The notes beneath the pieces are model-generated. The model was not told the DNA's origin, did no database searches, and saw only the letters and a list, made by a program, of their open reading frames with translations. The position numbers were made by a program, and so were the translations under genes. From NCBI GenBank assembly GCA_000314955.1, contig BAEM01000016.1:1-64000 (forward strand): DNA of 64,000 bases, given 5' to 3'. This DNA comes from Paraglaciecola chathamensis S18K6. Lineage in GTDB: Bacteria > Pseudomonadota > Gammaproteobacteria > Enterobacterales > Alteromonadaceae. Of this stretch, positions 9,124 to 17,554 are shown one piece after another (position 1 is the first letter of the stretch; every line of letters starts with the position of its first letter).

Positions 9124-10562
9124 GGCATAGTCTTAAAACCGGATTGGCTGTCCGTATTCAACACCCTAGCTGTGAGTGTTTGCTGAATAAAAGCGTGGTC
9201 GAGCACAGCATTTATTTTTAAGATGGCCAGTGCTTCACGGTAAACATTGATACGTGCGGTGAGGGCTTTTAACTCTGCTTGAAATGCGTCAGCTTCTCGA
9301 TTGTTTAACATGAAAAAATCACTCGAGCCGAATTCAAACTGCCGCTGTTCTTGTTCAAACAGCTTACGAGACAAAATGACCTGCTGTTCTTGCATCTTGT
9401 GTAAACGCTTAGCATAAGACAAGTTAACCAAGCGCTCTTGTAACTTGGCATCAATCGAGCGTTGTAGGGCGTTGGTTTTCTGCTCAAGGGCGCTTATTTC
9501 GAACTGTGTTTTGCTCTTTTTCGCTTTCGCTTGTGAGCGCTCAAACGGAACCGAAAAATACAGGCCTATCTTGGTTTCAGTGTCTTGCAAAGACGTGGGG
9601 CCCGAACCTATGTCTCTTGCGACTTTAGCTTCAATATCAAGTTTGGGTAGTAGCGCCACTTCTGCTAAGCGCATTTTTTGCTTTAGTACTTGCATCTCGT
9701 GGGCTTTAGCGGTCAAAGCCGGGTGCTTTGTAGGGCCGCCGGTGATTATTGCTTCGTTGAATGCCTTTGGCCATGCAATCTGTGATGCGTTTATCGACTG
9801 CATAGCTTGGCTATCTGGAAGATGCGCACTGTGCATGTAGTAGCGTAACTTTTGCAAGCTGCCTTGCACCTTACGCTCAGCAGCAAGCAATGCAGATTGG
9901 CGCTCTAATAATCTGGTTTCAAACTCAAGCAGCTCAATTTCGGCTACGTCCCCTTCTGCGACTCGCGTTTTAATGCCTGCTTGTCGATTTAGGCTCACCG
10001 TGACGAGTTGCTCAATTTTATGGTAGTAACTTAGTGCTTCGGCCCAATCTAAATAGGCCAATATGGCTGAATAATAGAATTCGCTTTGGGCTAGTTTTGC
10101 TTCTTCGTTCCACATTTTGTATTTGAGCCGTGCATTGGTCATGGCCGTGCGATTTTTATCGGTTTCTCTACCCTGAAGCAACGACAGCTTTACCCCGACA
10201 GAGGCTTCGCCCCCAGACAAGGTGGCGTACTCCTGCTCGTATATAGGAAAGTCGCCATCAGAAATACGGTATTCAGAGAAAATTTCAGCATTGTACGCTT
10301 CAAGGGGTTTAGAGAATTTTTGCGCAGCTTGCAGCCCATCGTAATACCCTGTTACCCGAGAAAAGCTGTTGTGCTCTAGCTTTGCATCATAAGCACCGTC
10401 AGCGTATTGAATATCAGCTTGGTATTGACCTGTGGTGGCATCAATGGCCAATATTTCTGGGTGGTTTTTAGCCACCTGCGATAAGTATTCTTGCAAGGTT
10501 AAGGCGCTCGATGATGGACAAAAACCAAATAGTAGTAAGCTATAAACCACGAGCCGGCACAT
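9120..10562 (-). CDS. TolC-family outer-membrane efflux/secretion protein
   Basis: 480 aa with a signal peptide (VVYSLLLFGFCPSSSA), then ALTLQEYLSQVAKNHPEI, the usual TolC/OEP N-terminus, and two long helical repeats of the alpha-barrel (for example LLEFETRLLERQSALLAAERKVQ). It would form the outer-membrane channel of a tripartite exporter. The start overlaps the stop of the HlyD gene (TAATG), with an SD inside that gene. It is the third gene of a minus-strand operon with the adaptor and the degenerate ABC protein. The exported substrate is not evident. Confidence 0.88.
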   Translation of the reverse strand: MCRLVVYSLLLFGFCPSSSALTLQEYLSQVAKNHPEILAIDATTGQYQADIQYADGAYDAKLEHNSFSRVTGYYDGLQAAQKFSKPLEAYNAEIFSEYRISDGDFPIYEQEYATLSGGEASVGVKLSLLQGRETDKNRTAMTNARLKYKMWNEEAKLAQSEFYYSAILAYLDWAEALSYYHKIEQLVTVSLNRQAGIKTRVAEGDVAEIELLEFETRLLERQSALLAAERKVQGSLQKLRYYMHSAHLPDSQAMQSINASQIAWPKAFNEAIITGGPTKHPALTAKAHEMQVLKQKMRLAEVALLPKLDIEAKVARDIGSGPTSLQDTETKIGLYFSVPFERSQAKAKKSKTQFEISALEQKTNALQRSIDAKLQERLVNLSYAKRLHKMQEQQVILSRKLFEQEQRQFEFGSSDFFMLNNREADAFQAELKALTARINVYREALAILKINAVLDHAFIQQTLTARVLNTDSQSGFKTMP

Positions 10563-11590
10563 TAATTTGCGCCTCCTTCGGTTTGGTCGGTGCGAACAGG
10601 TGGGAAGTTGTTAAGCTGTCGCCATAACTCGTAGCCAAGCCTGACTTCCTCTAGCAGTATCCAGGCACGAACTCGGCTGCCCAAGCGTGCGCTTTCATGC
10701 TCTGGCCAAGCAACGGTGGTATTGACTGGGGCAATCCATACGGTGAACATACCAAACTGATCTGCAACAGGTTCAACAAAGGATACTACGCCTTCAAAGG
10801 TGCCCACTGACATACCGGGCCAGCCGCTAAATTGGAAGGTCGGCCAGCCTTCAAACTGAATGCGCACTTTCTTACCTTTGGTGGCAAGCGCGGCATCTAA
10901 ACCGTTAATTTTGATACTAATTTGGCGCTCAACGTTGGCGGGTACAAACCAGCCTAAAATGCTGCCCGCTGTGACATAGGTTGCACTGCCGCCTGACTGA
11001 AGCCTAACGACTGTGCCGTCTACGGGGGCAAATTTAGTGCGCGTTTCTTGGCGGGCGAGGCTCATTTTTAAGGTGTCTAGATCTTCTTCTGTTTTAGCCG
11101 CTTCGGCCTTGAGTTTTTCTAATGCGATTTCGACAGATTCCACTTCTTTTTGGGAAACCAGCCCTTCTTGCAGTAACTTTTTTTGCCGTGACAGGTTACT
11201 TAATGCATTTTGCACAGAGAGCTTATTTGATACATAACGCTGGTTGGCCGCAACTTGCTGCGAGCGTAGCTTTTCAAGACGGTCAGAGTCTACGTCTACT
11301 AAAGTGACGATGGGCTCGCCCTTTTTAACCTGGTCGCCCTCTCTGACGTGCCATGTTTCAATTTGGCCATTGAGCAGCGCCGAGATAGGTTGAATGCGCG
11401 AGAGCGGGTCAGGGGAATTTACCGAGCCAGTACCATAGGCTGTTTGTACCCAAGGGGTAAACGTAAGTAAAAGAACAGCGCCTATTACTAACGTGATCAC
11501 CAACCAGATAATCGTTTTGTGGGTTCTGGGTACCTTTAAGCTGTTTAAGGTTTTCATCGCGCCCATAAAGTCAGTGTGTGCGTTGCTCAT
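10562..11590 (-). CDS. HlyD-family periplasmic adaptor
   Basis: 342 aa. One N-terminal membrane anchor (about 28-48, IIWLVITLVIGAVLLLTF) is followed by the split lipoyl-like domain (ALLNGQIETWHVREGDQVKKGEPIV ... TKFAPVDGTVVRL), a coiled-coil hairpin between them (about 125-185) and a beta-barrel domain. It would bridge the inner-membrane ABC protein and the TolC channel. The SD aggaggtgag precedes the start, which overlaps the ABC stop by ATGA. Confidence 0.88.
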   Translation of the reverse strand: MSNAHTDFMGAMKTLNSLKVPRTHKTIIWLVITLVIGAVLLLTFTPWVQTAYGTGSVNSPDPLSRIQPISALLNGQIETWHVREGDQVKKGEPIVTLVDVDSDRLEKLRSQQVAANQRYVSNKLSVQNALSNLSRQKKLLQEGLVSQKEVESVEIALEKLKAEAAKTEEDLDTLKMSLARQETRTKFAPVDGTVVRLQSGGSATYVTAGSILGWFVPANVERQISIKINGLDAALATKGKKVRIQFEGWPTFQFSGWPGMSVGTFEGVVSFVEPVADQFGMFTVWIAPVNTTVAWPEHESARLGSRVRAWILLEEVRLGYELWRQLNNFPPVRTDQTEGGAN

Positions 11591-13263
11591 TGGCTCACCT
11601 CCTGACGTTTAGCCCCATTGTGTTGAGGCTCCTTCTTGCTTTCAAGCTCGATCGTGCCATTAAAAAAGGCCGTTGTGGGGGCGTTAGAGAAATACAAAAC
11701 GGTTAAGTCGGTATCTTGAATAACCCCTAAAATACGCTCGCGCCTGGTGGTGGGTATCGCGTCAAAATGTTGATTAATCACCAACACCTTGGGCTTTGAA
11801 AGCATTACCACGACTAATTTAAGCAATATAAATTCAAGGGGCTGTAGCGGTGTTCCTACTGGGGATATCGGCGTTTTTAGTTTTTGCGGAAGCGCGCTAA
11901 TCACTTCCGTTAAGCCCACTTTTTCAAGGGTAATGTTGATATCGCTGGTGGATACACCGGGCGCGCACATTTGTATGTATTCCTCGATGGTGCATTCAAT
12001 AATCAGTGAACGATCTAATACGAACACCGCTTGGCGTAAATCGTAAGTGTCATAATCAGATAAGTCGTTGTTATCTAAGTTTATCCACCCAGATGACGGG
12101 GTTTCATAGCGCTTGAGCAAGTTGACTATGGTGCGCTGAGTCCAGTTGGACTGAGTCGATACAAAATACTTATCGCCTTGGGCGATGTGTTTATTGATCA
12201 GGCATGACTCATCTTTGCGCCGAATAACGACATTGTTGAAATCTAATGCGCCGCCGGCTGGGGCAGGTTTGGGAGTTTGTTCTAGCGCTTCTTGTGGCAT
12301 ATTGATAGCGCCACCGATTTTGTCTGCCGTGCCATATAATTCGTAATAGAGTTTTAAATAGTGGCTGAAGCGAGATAAGCCTAAAAATACCGCTGCCATA
12401 ATCAATTCTGCAGCCACCAATTGCCCAATAGACAACTGCCCGCTTATTACTAACCAGCCGCCTAAGCCAAGCAACGCAGAGCTAGCCAGTGCGTAAAGCA
12501 CTAAGAACATAACGACTTGCTTAAAGGTAAATGAAAAGTGGCGAGAGTGGTTATCAACATATTCCGATACGTAACGCTCAGTTTTCTGCCCGGCATAATC
12601 GAACTGAGAAGACGATTTTACGAAGTCATTGGCCGACGCCAAGTTGCTTAGCCATTTTGCTGTGGAGTATTTTGACGCTGATAGATGCACAGCTGTTACC
12701 TTGGCTTGTGTCGACCACAGCCGCCAAATCACATACATAATTAAAATTACGCACAAGTTAAATGCGAGCAAAAACGGGTGGTAAAACGAAACGAGAGTAA
12801 AGCCAACGATCATTTGTAAAATCAGGGCAATGCCATCAATCATCAAGCTGGGAATATTTTTTTGCAGCGTCATGATGTCGAAGTAACGATGGGTGATCGA
12901 GGTGTTTTGACTGCCTTCAAAATAGCTATGGGGCGCTAATATAGTGCGCAGACTTAGATCAGCCACTAGGCGAGCATAAATGCGCCTTTCGTAATATTCC
13001 ATGACTCGCATGCGCAGGGCAGCGAAGCACCCGGAAAGCAGCAAGGTACTGAACAAAACAATCGCCAGAGTGATCACGGCTCGCGTTGACGCTATATTGG
13101 CAATGGTGTTGATTAAGGTTTGCACCGCGATAGGAACGGCCAACGTCAGCAGGCCAATGACCACACTGTAAGCGATAACGACCGCGAAAAAAGAACGTTC
13201 TGGTTTTAACAGCGCAAACAAGGTTTGGCGCAAGTTAACTAAATCAATATTTTTGGGGGACAT
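11587..13263 (-). CDS. ABC exporter-like protein with degenerate nucleotide-binding domain
   Basis: 558 aa laid out like a type I secretion ABC exporter without a peptidase domain: six-helix membrane domain (about 20-310), then a domain positioned as an ATPase (about 335-540). The motifs are lost: the Walker A position reads VSTQSNWTQRT (368-378) instead of GxxGxGKS/T; the signature reads GTPLQPLE (470-477); Walker B reads VLVINQHF (493-500), with N-Q in place of D-E; the H-loop His is N527. The frame is intact, so it is not simple decay. It is first in an operon with the adaptor and TolC genes. ATP hydrolysis by this subunit is unlikely, so the driving force is unknown. Confidence 0.8.
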   Translation of the reverse strand: MSPKNIDLVNLRQTLFALLKPERSFFAVVIAYSVVIGLLTLAVPIAVQTLINTIANIASTRAVITLAIVLFSTLLLSGCFAALRMRVMEYYERRIYARLVADLSLRTILAPHSYFEGSQNTSITHRYFDIMTLQKNIPSLMIDGIALILQMIVGFTLVSFYHPFLLAFNLCVILIMYVIWRLWSTQAKVTAVHLSASKYSTAKWLSNLASANDFVKSSSQFDYAGQKTERYVSEYVDNHSRHFSFTFKQVVMFLVLYALASSALLGLGGWLVISGQLSIGQLVAAELIMAAVFLGLSRFSHYLKLYYELYGTADKIGGAINMPQEALEQTPKPAPAGGALDFNNVVIRRKDESCLINKHIAQGDKYFVSTQSNWTQRTIVNLLKRYETPSSGWINLDNNDLSDYDTYDLRQAVFVLDRSLIIECTIEEYIQMCAPGVSTSDINITLEKVGLTEVISALPQKLKTPISPVGTPLQPLEFILLKLVVVMLSKPKVLVINQHFDAIPTTRRERILGVIQDTDLTVLYFSNAPTTAFFNGTIELESKKEPQHNGAKRQEVSQ

Positions 13264-13593
13264 TTTGGGCTCGTCTCGAATAAGTTAGCGTCAATACACG
13301 GTGAATTTCAATGTTGTTAACTTTATAAAAACTGAGCTCTCACAGTAATACTCAATAGTGGCACTTGCTTGGCAGCAGCATCACTTCAGATAGCTTACTG
13401 ATTTCTTTCAGATATTTAAATGGGCTATATTCCCTGAGTATATAAAATTTATTCTTAATTAAGGTGCTTAATACTGGAATTATGATGATTCAGTTCAGTT
13501 TACAAATGAGAACTTTATCTTGTAGGCACTCTTTTTTGCCAAATTCTTGTCAAAATTCTCAATTAGTCGAGTGATTTTATCCTCAGGCTGGTA
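13264..13593. other. Intergenic region upstream of the export operon
   Basis: About 330 bp, AT-rich, with no gene that I can support. It must contain the promoter of the ABC/HlyD/TolC operon (minus strand); no clear operator was seen. Confidence 0.4.
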
Positions 13594-13653
13594 TACCAAT
13601 TTCATTAATTAGAACCCCGTCAGAATACGTCCAGCGATTTTGATTTAAGGCGC
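13594..13653. repeat. MITE remnant C (one end only)
   Basis: TACCAATTTCATTAATTAG followed by tcagaatacgtccagcgatt and tgatttaaggcgc aligns with the right end of copies A and B (tacc...attaataag, tcagaatgcgtccagcggtt, tgattaaggcg). The stop codon of the FMN reductase gene (13645-13647) lies inside it. Confidence 0.65.
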
Positions 13654-14304
13654 ATTTCGCTCACCGGGTGTGGTGTTAAATGTTTTGAGCATGTCGTGAG
13701 GGTTTACGTTTTCACTGTGTGTTTTACAGGCCTGGGCCCACCACGCCAATTGACCAAATGTACGGGCAAAATAGTCGAACCAAGACGCTTGATCTTCACC
13801 TGATTCTGGCCTGCCATCTTCGGTAAACACATCTTGCGCTTTAGGGACGTGGATCATGGCTGAGACCGGCAGGCAGCCAAGCTCAGACAAAAACGTTCGC
13901 ATACCTACAGCCGCGCGCATGCCACCCCATTGCCCAGCAGAATAAGTGACAATGGCACTAGGCTTATAAGAAAACAATGAACTACCAAAATGGTTGAGTA
14001 AGTTGGTTAATGCTGGGCTCACGGTGTGGTTGTACTCAGGACTTAGCATAATGAAGCCATCGGCGGCGGAAATTTTTTCAGCCAGAGCATTTAACACTGT
14101 TGGCGCTTTACTTTTCGCGTAGGCAAAATGGGGCTTGAACACAGGCTCAAGTGGGTAATCGAGTGCATCAATTAGCTCAAACTCATGCTCATTAAAACGC
14201 GTGTCTAAACAGGCCATACAGGCCTTTGCGACCCTCAGCCCAAGGCGAGCAGGACGAGGCGGTGTGCTATCACGCACTGTGCCCAAAAATACTAAAAATT
14301 TCAT
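13645..14304 (-). CDS. NAD(P)H-dependent FMN reductase family protein
   Basis: 219 aa flavodoxin-fold reductase. N-terminal KFLVFLGTVRDSTPPRPARLG is the FMN phosphate-binding loop, and FIMLSPEYNHTVSPALTNLLNHF (around 100) is the characteristic PEYN motif; YSAGQWGGMRA follows. Start chosen at 14304 because ggaggt lies 7 nt upstream; an upstream in-frame start at 14343 lacks this. The stop codon and last residues (AP) fall in a MITE remnant, so the native C-terminus may have been altered. Likely a quinone, azo or flavin reductase; substrate unknown. Confidence 0.85.
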   Translation of the reverse strand: MKFLVFLGTVRDSTPPRPARLGLRVAKACMACLDTRFNEHEFELIDALDYPLEPVFKPHFAYAKSKAPTVLNALAEKISAADGFIMLSPEYNHTVSPALTNLLNHFGSSLFSYKPSAIVTYSAGQWGGMRAAVGMRTFLSELGCLPVSAMIHVPKAQDVFTEDGRPESGEDQASWFDYFARTFGQLAWWAQACKTHSENVNPHDMLKTFNTTPGERNAP

Positions 14305-14511
14305 AATGTTACCTCCATTTTTAATCAGTCGAACGAGGGGCAATACCGTTATGCTGCCAGCTATATTTACGCAGGCCTCAGTATTTCATCTTCTGGGCTG
14401 AATCGATAGTGTGCTATTCAAGGCTTTGATAGTTAATGATTCATCGTTGTGCGTGGTGATCGAGGTAAAACTTGATTGTAATAGGATGATAAAAATTGTG
14501 GAGTACGCCCA

Positions 14512-15582
14512 ATGACGATCGATTTTATTGATGTACAAGCGCCTGAGCCGGGTGAGTGGCAGCAAGTCTCACCTGGTATTTTGTGGTTGCGCATGCCACT
14601 GCCGTTCGAGCTGGATCATATCAACTTATATTTGCTTGAAGACAATGACCGAGCCACGGGCAAGAAAGGTTACGCACTGATTGATACTGGCATTGGGGTA
14701 AGTAAAACCCAACAGTTATGGGATAGCTTACTGAGCAAACTGGATGTGCCCTTAACCAAAATCATTGTGACGCACATGCACCCAGATCATATTGGTATGG
14801 CAGGCTACTTAGTCGATAAATTTCGCGCGCCTTTATACATGAGTCATTCTGAATACTTTGTGGGCAGAGCCATGAGTGCGGGTAGCAGAGGCGCATCAGA
14901 CTGGCAAGATGATGAGTATTTAGTGCGCTGCGGCATGTCGCCTGAGTACGTTGCCAGCGCCAGTGAAAAGCGCAAAACTAATAAAGGAGTAGGGCAGGTT
15001 ATTCGGCCTATTCCTGTGCATCATGAACGTTTACAAGAAGGTGACGAACTAACCATAGGCGAGCATCAATGGCGCGTTATGATTGGCCGGGGGCACTCAC
15101 CAGAGCATGTATGCTTGTTTAACCCTGCCACTAAGGTGTTGATTTCAGGCGACCATGTATTGCCAATTATTACCCCGAACATAGGTGTTTACAGCACAGA
15201 GCCAAACGCTAACGCTTTAAAAATGTACCTAGATACCTTGCCACAGTTTAAAACCCTGCCCAGCGACGCACTGGTTTTGCCATCACACAAGCAACCTTTT
15301 ATTGGGCTGCATAAACGGGTTGATGAACTGATTGAGCACCATTATGAGCATCTAGCCAACTTAAAAGCGTTCTGCGCCCAAGGTAAAACCATTAAAGAAT
15401 GTTTACCTGTGTTATTTAAACGGGAATTGAACGAACACAATATGTTCTTCGCCATTGCCGAAGCACTCGCGCACCTTAACTATTTGTATTTCGACAACCA
15501 AGTCAGCCGAAAGACCAACCAAGACGGCCACTATGTATTTACCTTGATGGATTACGACTTAGCTGACAGGGCTATAGGTTAA
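14512..15582 (+). CDS. Metallo-beta-lactamase-fold hydrolase
   Basis: 356 aa. The metal motif THMHPDH (H88, H90, D92, H93) is followed by GHSPEHVCLF, SGDHVLP and a late PSHKQPF histidine, the full set for a binuclear MBL-fold hydrolase. The C-terminal extension (about 265-356) carries a winged-helix-like LACTB2-type tail (HEHLANLKAFCAQGKTIKECLPVLF). Members cleave thioesters, lactones or phosphodiesters; the substrate cannot be told. It stands alone. Confidence 0.85.
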   Translation: MTIDFIDVQAPEPGEWQQVSPGILWLRMPLPFELDHINLYLLEDNDRATGKKGYALIDTGIGVSKTQQLWDSLLSKLDVPLTKIIVTHMHPDHIGMAGYLVDKFRAPLYMSHSEYFVGRAMSAGSRGASDWQDDEYLVRCGMSPEYVASASEKRKTNKGVGQVIRPIPVHHERLQEGDELTIGEHQWRVMIGRGHSPEHVCLFNPATKVLISGDHVLPIITPNIGVYSTEPNANALKMYLDTLPQFKTLPSDALVLPSHKQPFIGLHKRVDELIEHHYEHLANLKAFCAQGKTIKECLPVLFKRELNEHNMFFAIAEALAHLNYLYFDNQVSRKTNQDGHYVFTLMDYDLADRAIG

Positions 15583-15849
15583 GCCCGAAGCAGAGCCAAG
15601 CCGTCCGTAAAAGAGCAAAGCTATAAGGGAACTGCGTTTGGACTGGCGTTAACAATGCAGTGCGCAATAGCTCATATCTGATTGTGACGTTGCTACCAAT
15701 AGGTTTGATCCTGAACTGATAGGCGACTTAAATTCATGACGTTCGGCTTTATCTCTATTTAATAATTACATTTAGGCCTTCGTTAGAATGTACACATGAT
15801 GTCGGTATGTGCGTACATTTGCTAGCCGAACTAGCTTAGTCGTTTTTGA
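15583..15849. other. Intergenic region between convergent genes
   Basis: About 270 bp between the MBL hydrolase and trpS, which converge here. I see no gene, repeat or clear terminator. Confidence 0.35.
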
Positions 15850-16872
15850 CTAGAAAAATGGATTCAAACCAAAGATATCTTTCACACTATGAAGAGTGAT
15901 GTTCGTCTTGTGCCGAGAGATTTCACTACCCGTGCGCAATATATCTATTAACTGTGATTTGTCATTCAGGTACTGTTCCCTGCGCTCACGGATTGGCTTC
16001 AATAACTCTTGCAGGCACTCTTCAAGGATCTTCTTTGTCACGCCGTCGCCAAGACCACCACGTTGGTAATGTTCTTTAAGTTGGCTTACATACTCTGTAT
16101 CTGGATGAAAAGTATCTAAGTAAGTGAAGACAATGTTTCCTTCCACTTGACCTGGATCTTCAACTCTCAGGTGATTTTGGTCAGTGTACATACTACGCAC
16201 AGCAGCTCTTAGCTCTTTTTCGCAAGCGCCAAGGTTAATGGCGTTGCCCATTGTCTTACTCATTTTGTTTTTGCCATCTGTGCTTGGCAATCGTGACGTT
16301 TGGCTTAGTAATGGCCGACATTCATTGAGCACAGGCTTACCTGCCAACGAATTTACCTTTCTGACGATTTCATTCGTTTGCTCAAGCATTGGCAGTTGAT
16401 CATCACCAACAGGAATCAATGTAGCATTAAATGCTGTGATGTCTGCCGCTTGAGAGATCGGATACGTTAAGAAACCTGCGGGAACCGAACGCTCAAAGCC
16501 TTTGCTTTTTATCTCACTCTTCACGGTTGGATTACGCTCAAGTCTCGCGATAGTGACCAAGTTGCTGTAATACATTGTTAGCTCAGCAAGGGCTGGTAGC
16601 TGAGATTGCAGGCAAATAGTGGTTTTCGTTGGATCTATGCCAACAGCCAAGTAGTCAGCTACTACGTTTAGTATATTGGATGACACCTTTGAAGGGTTGT
16701 TTGCGTTGTCTGTCAGCCCTTGCATATCAGCGACAAGGATTGTTTGATCGTGACTGTCTTGCAGGGATACGCGTTGCTTCAGCGAACCAACATAATGACC
16801 TAAGTGAAGTGGGCCAGTGGCTCTGTCGCCAGTAAGAATAGTTTCTCGTTTTGTGGGTAGTTGATTTTTCAT
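15850..16872 (-). CDS. trpS: Tryptophanyl-tRNA synthetase, divergent (probably auxiliary) type
   Basis: 340 aa class I synthetase that charges tRNA-Trp. The HIGH motif is GPLHLGHYVG (20-29) and the KMSKS motif is KMSKT (203-207). The signature segments (GDRATGPLHLGHYVGSL, VADMQGLTDN) differ strongly from the E. coli type (GAQPSGELTIGNYMGAL, VDQHAIT) and resemble Firmicute-like TrpRS. Residue Q51 sits where the housekeeping type has the His whose replacement, as I recall, gives indolmycin resistance in Geobacillus TrpRS. It is preceded by a Trp-codon leader and terminator (16892-17026) and stands alone. A second, housekeeping trpS elsewhere in the genome is expected but not visible. Confidence 0.9.
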   Translation of the reverse strand: MKNQLPTKRETILTGDRATGPLHLGHYVGSLKQRVSLQDSHDQTILVADMQGLTDNANNPSKVSSNILNVVADYLAVGIDPTKTTICLQSQLPALAELTMYYSNLVTIARLERNPTVKSEIKSKGFERSVPAGFLTYPISQAADITAFNATLIPVGDDQLPMLEQTNEIVRKVNSLAGKPVLNECRPLLSQTSRLPSTDGKNKMSKTMGNAINLGACEKELRAAVRSMYTDQNHLRVEDPGQVEGNIVFTYLDTFHPDTEYVSQLKEHYQRGGLGDGVTKKILEECLQELLKPIRERREQYLNDKSQLIDILRTGSEISRHKTNITLHSVKDIFGLNPFF

Positions 16873-16891
16873 GATATATCTCTAGGTCAAT

Positions 16892-16947
16892 AAAAAATGC
16901 CACTGGAGATATAAAGAAAATACAAACTTAGCTACCGTCCAGCAGCA
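16892..16947 (-). terminator. Attenuator terminator of trpS
   Basis: On the minus strand tgctgctgga (16947-16938) pairs with tccagtggca (16907-16898), 10 bp with two G-U pairs, followed at once by six T (16897-16892), 20 nt before the trpS start. The loop is long (30 nt). The competing arm agcggc (16973-16968) can pair with gctgct (16946-16941), which would prevent this hairpin. Confidence 0.7.
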
Positions 16948-16967
16948 AAAGAATGTACGAATTCTGT

Positions 16968-16984
16968 GCCGCTCAGAGTGAGCG
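16968..16984 (-). promoter_or_regulatory. Attenuator 1:2 hairpin and antiterminator arm
   Basis: On the minus strand cgctca (16984-16979) pairs perfectly with tgagcg (16975-16970) around ctc, overlapping the end of the leader peptide just after the two Trp codons. The second arm extends into agcggc, which can instead pair with the 5' arm of the terminator. This is the 1:2 / 2:3 / 3:4 arrangement of amino-acid attenuators. Confidence 0.65.
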
Positions 16985-17026
16985 CCACCACTTGATAGAT
17001 GTAATATGAATGAATGATATTTTCAT
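16973..17026 (-). CDS. Trp leader peptide of the trpS attenuator
   Basis: A 17-codon frame, MKISFIHITSIKWWRSL then TGA, starting at ATG 17026. Two adjacent Trp codons (TGG TGG at 16990-16985) near its end are what a tryptophan-sensing leader needs; compare E. coli TrpL, which also has WWR. The SD is weak (gcttgaag). It ends 100 nt before trpS, and its last codons overlap the 1:2 hairpin. Stalling at the Trp codons when charged tRNA-Trp is low would free the antiterminator and allow trpS transcription. Confidence 0.8.
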   Translation of the reverse strand: MKISFIHITSIKWWRSL

Positions 17027-17065
17027 GACTTCAAGCCTAGCAAAATAATTGGAGCGCCTCAATAA

Positions 17066-17343
17066 TACCAATCCGCATTAATAAGTGACCGTCTCAGAAT
17101 GCGTCCAGCGGTTTTTGATTAAGGCGTCGCTATGTAGTAATGGTTGTTCCCTTTCAAATAATGAGAACGCAGAGCAAAAGCCGCTGGGGCATTCCTTGCA
17201 GGCGAGTTTTAAAAGGGCTTACACTGCTTTGCATGACTTCGAAAGAGAACTAGTTTTCTTTTAATAAAGAGCTGTCAGTCATGCGCCTTGTTTAAGCCCT
17301 TTTAAACTCTCGCTGAGTGATCACTTATTAACGTGGAATGGTA
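17066..17343. mobile_element. MITE-like element, complete copy B (278 bp)
   Basis: Starts TACCAATCCGCATTAATAAG and ends in the complement of TACCATTCCACGTTAATAAG. It is colinear over its whole length with copy A in reverse orientation. It has no coding capacity. It lies directly upstream of the trpS leader (40 bp from the leader start codon). Confidence 0.85.
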
Positions 17344-17490
17344 TAACCTTAATAAGTGCCCGCAACTGCGGCTTTTTTCACTTACTCGGCGCTCACTTTG
17401 AATAACAGCCTTTTCATCCAACCTACCAGATCACGTTAAGGTGTATTCAGATAGCGATGGCAAAGGTGTAACGATATGCAGCGAGAAAAC

Positions 17491-17519
17491 AAAAAGGGCA
17501 AACTCAATTTGCCCTTTTT
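17491..17519. terminator. Bidirectional Rho-independent terminator after the TonB receptor gene
   Basis: A perfect 12-bp stem (aaaaagggcaaa / tttgcccttttt) with loop ctcaa. The T-run serves the minus-strand receptor gene, which ends at 17555. Confidence 0.85.
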
Positions 17520-17554
17520 GCTGTTGATTAGCACGCTATAAATAGTGCCTGGTG

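Noticed and set aside
11587-13263. Pseudogene call for the ABC protein
   Set aside because: The frame is uninterrupted over 558 codons and coupled to intact downstream genes; loss of motifs alone does not show decay.
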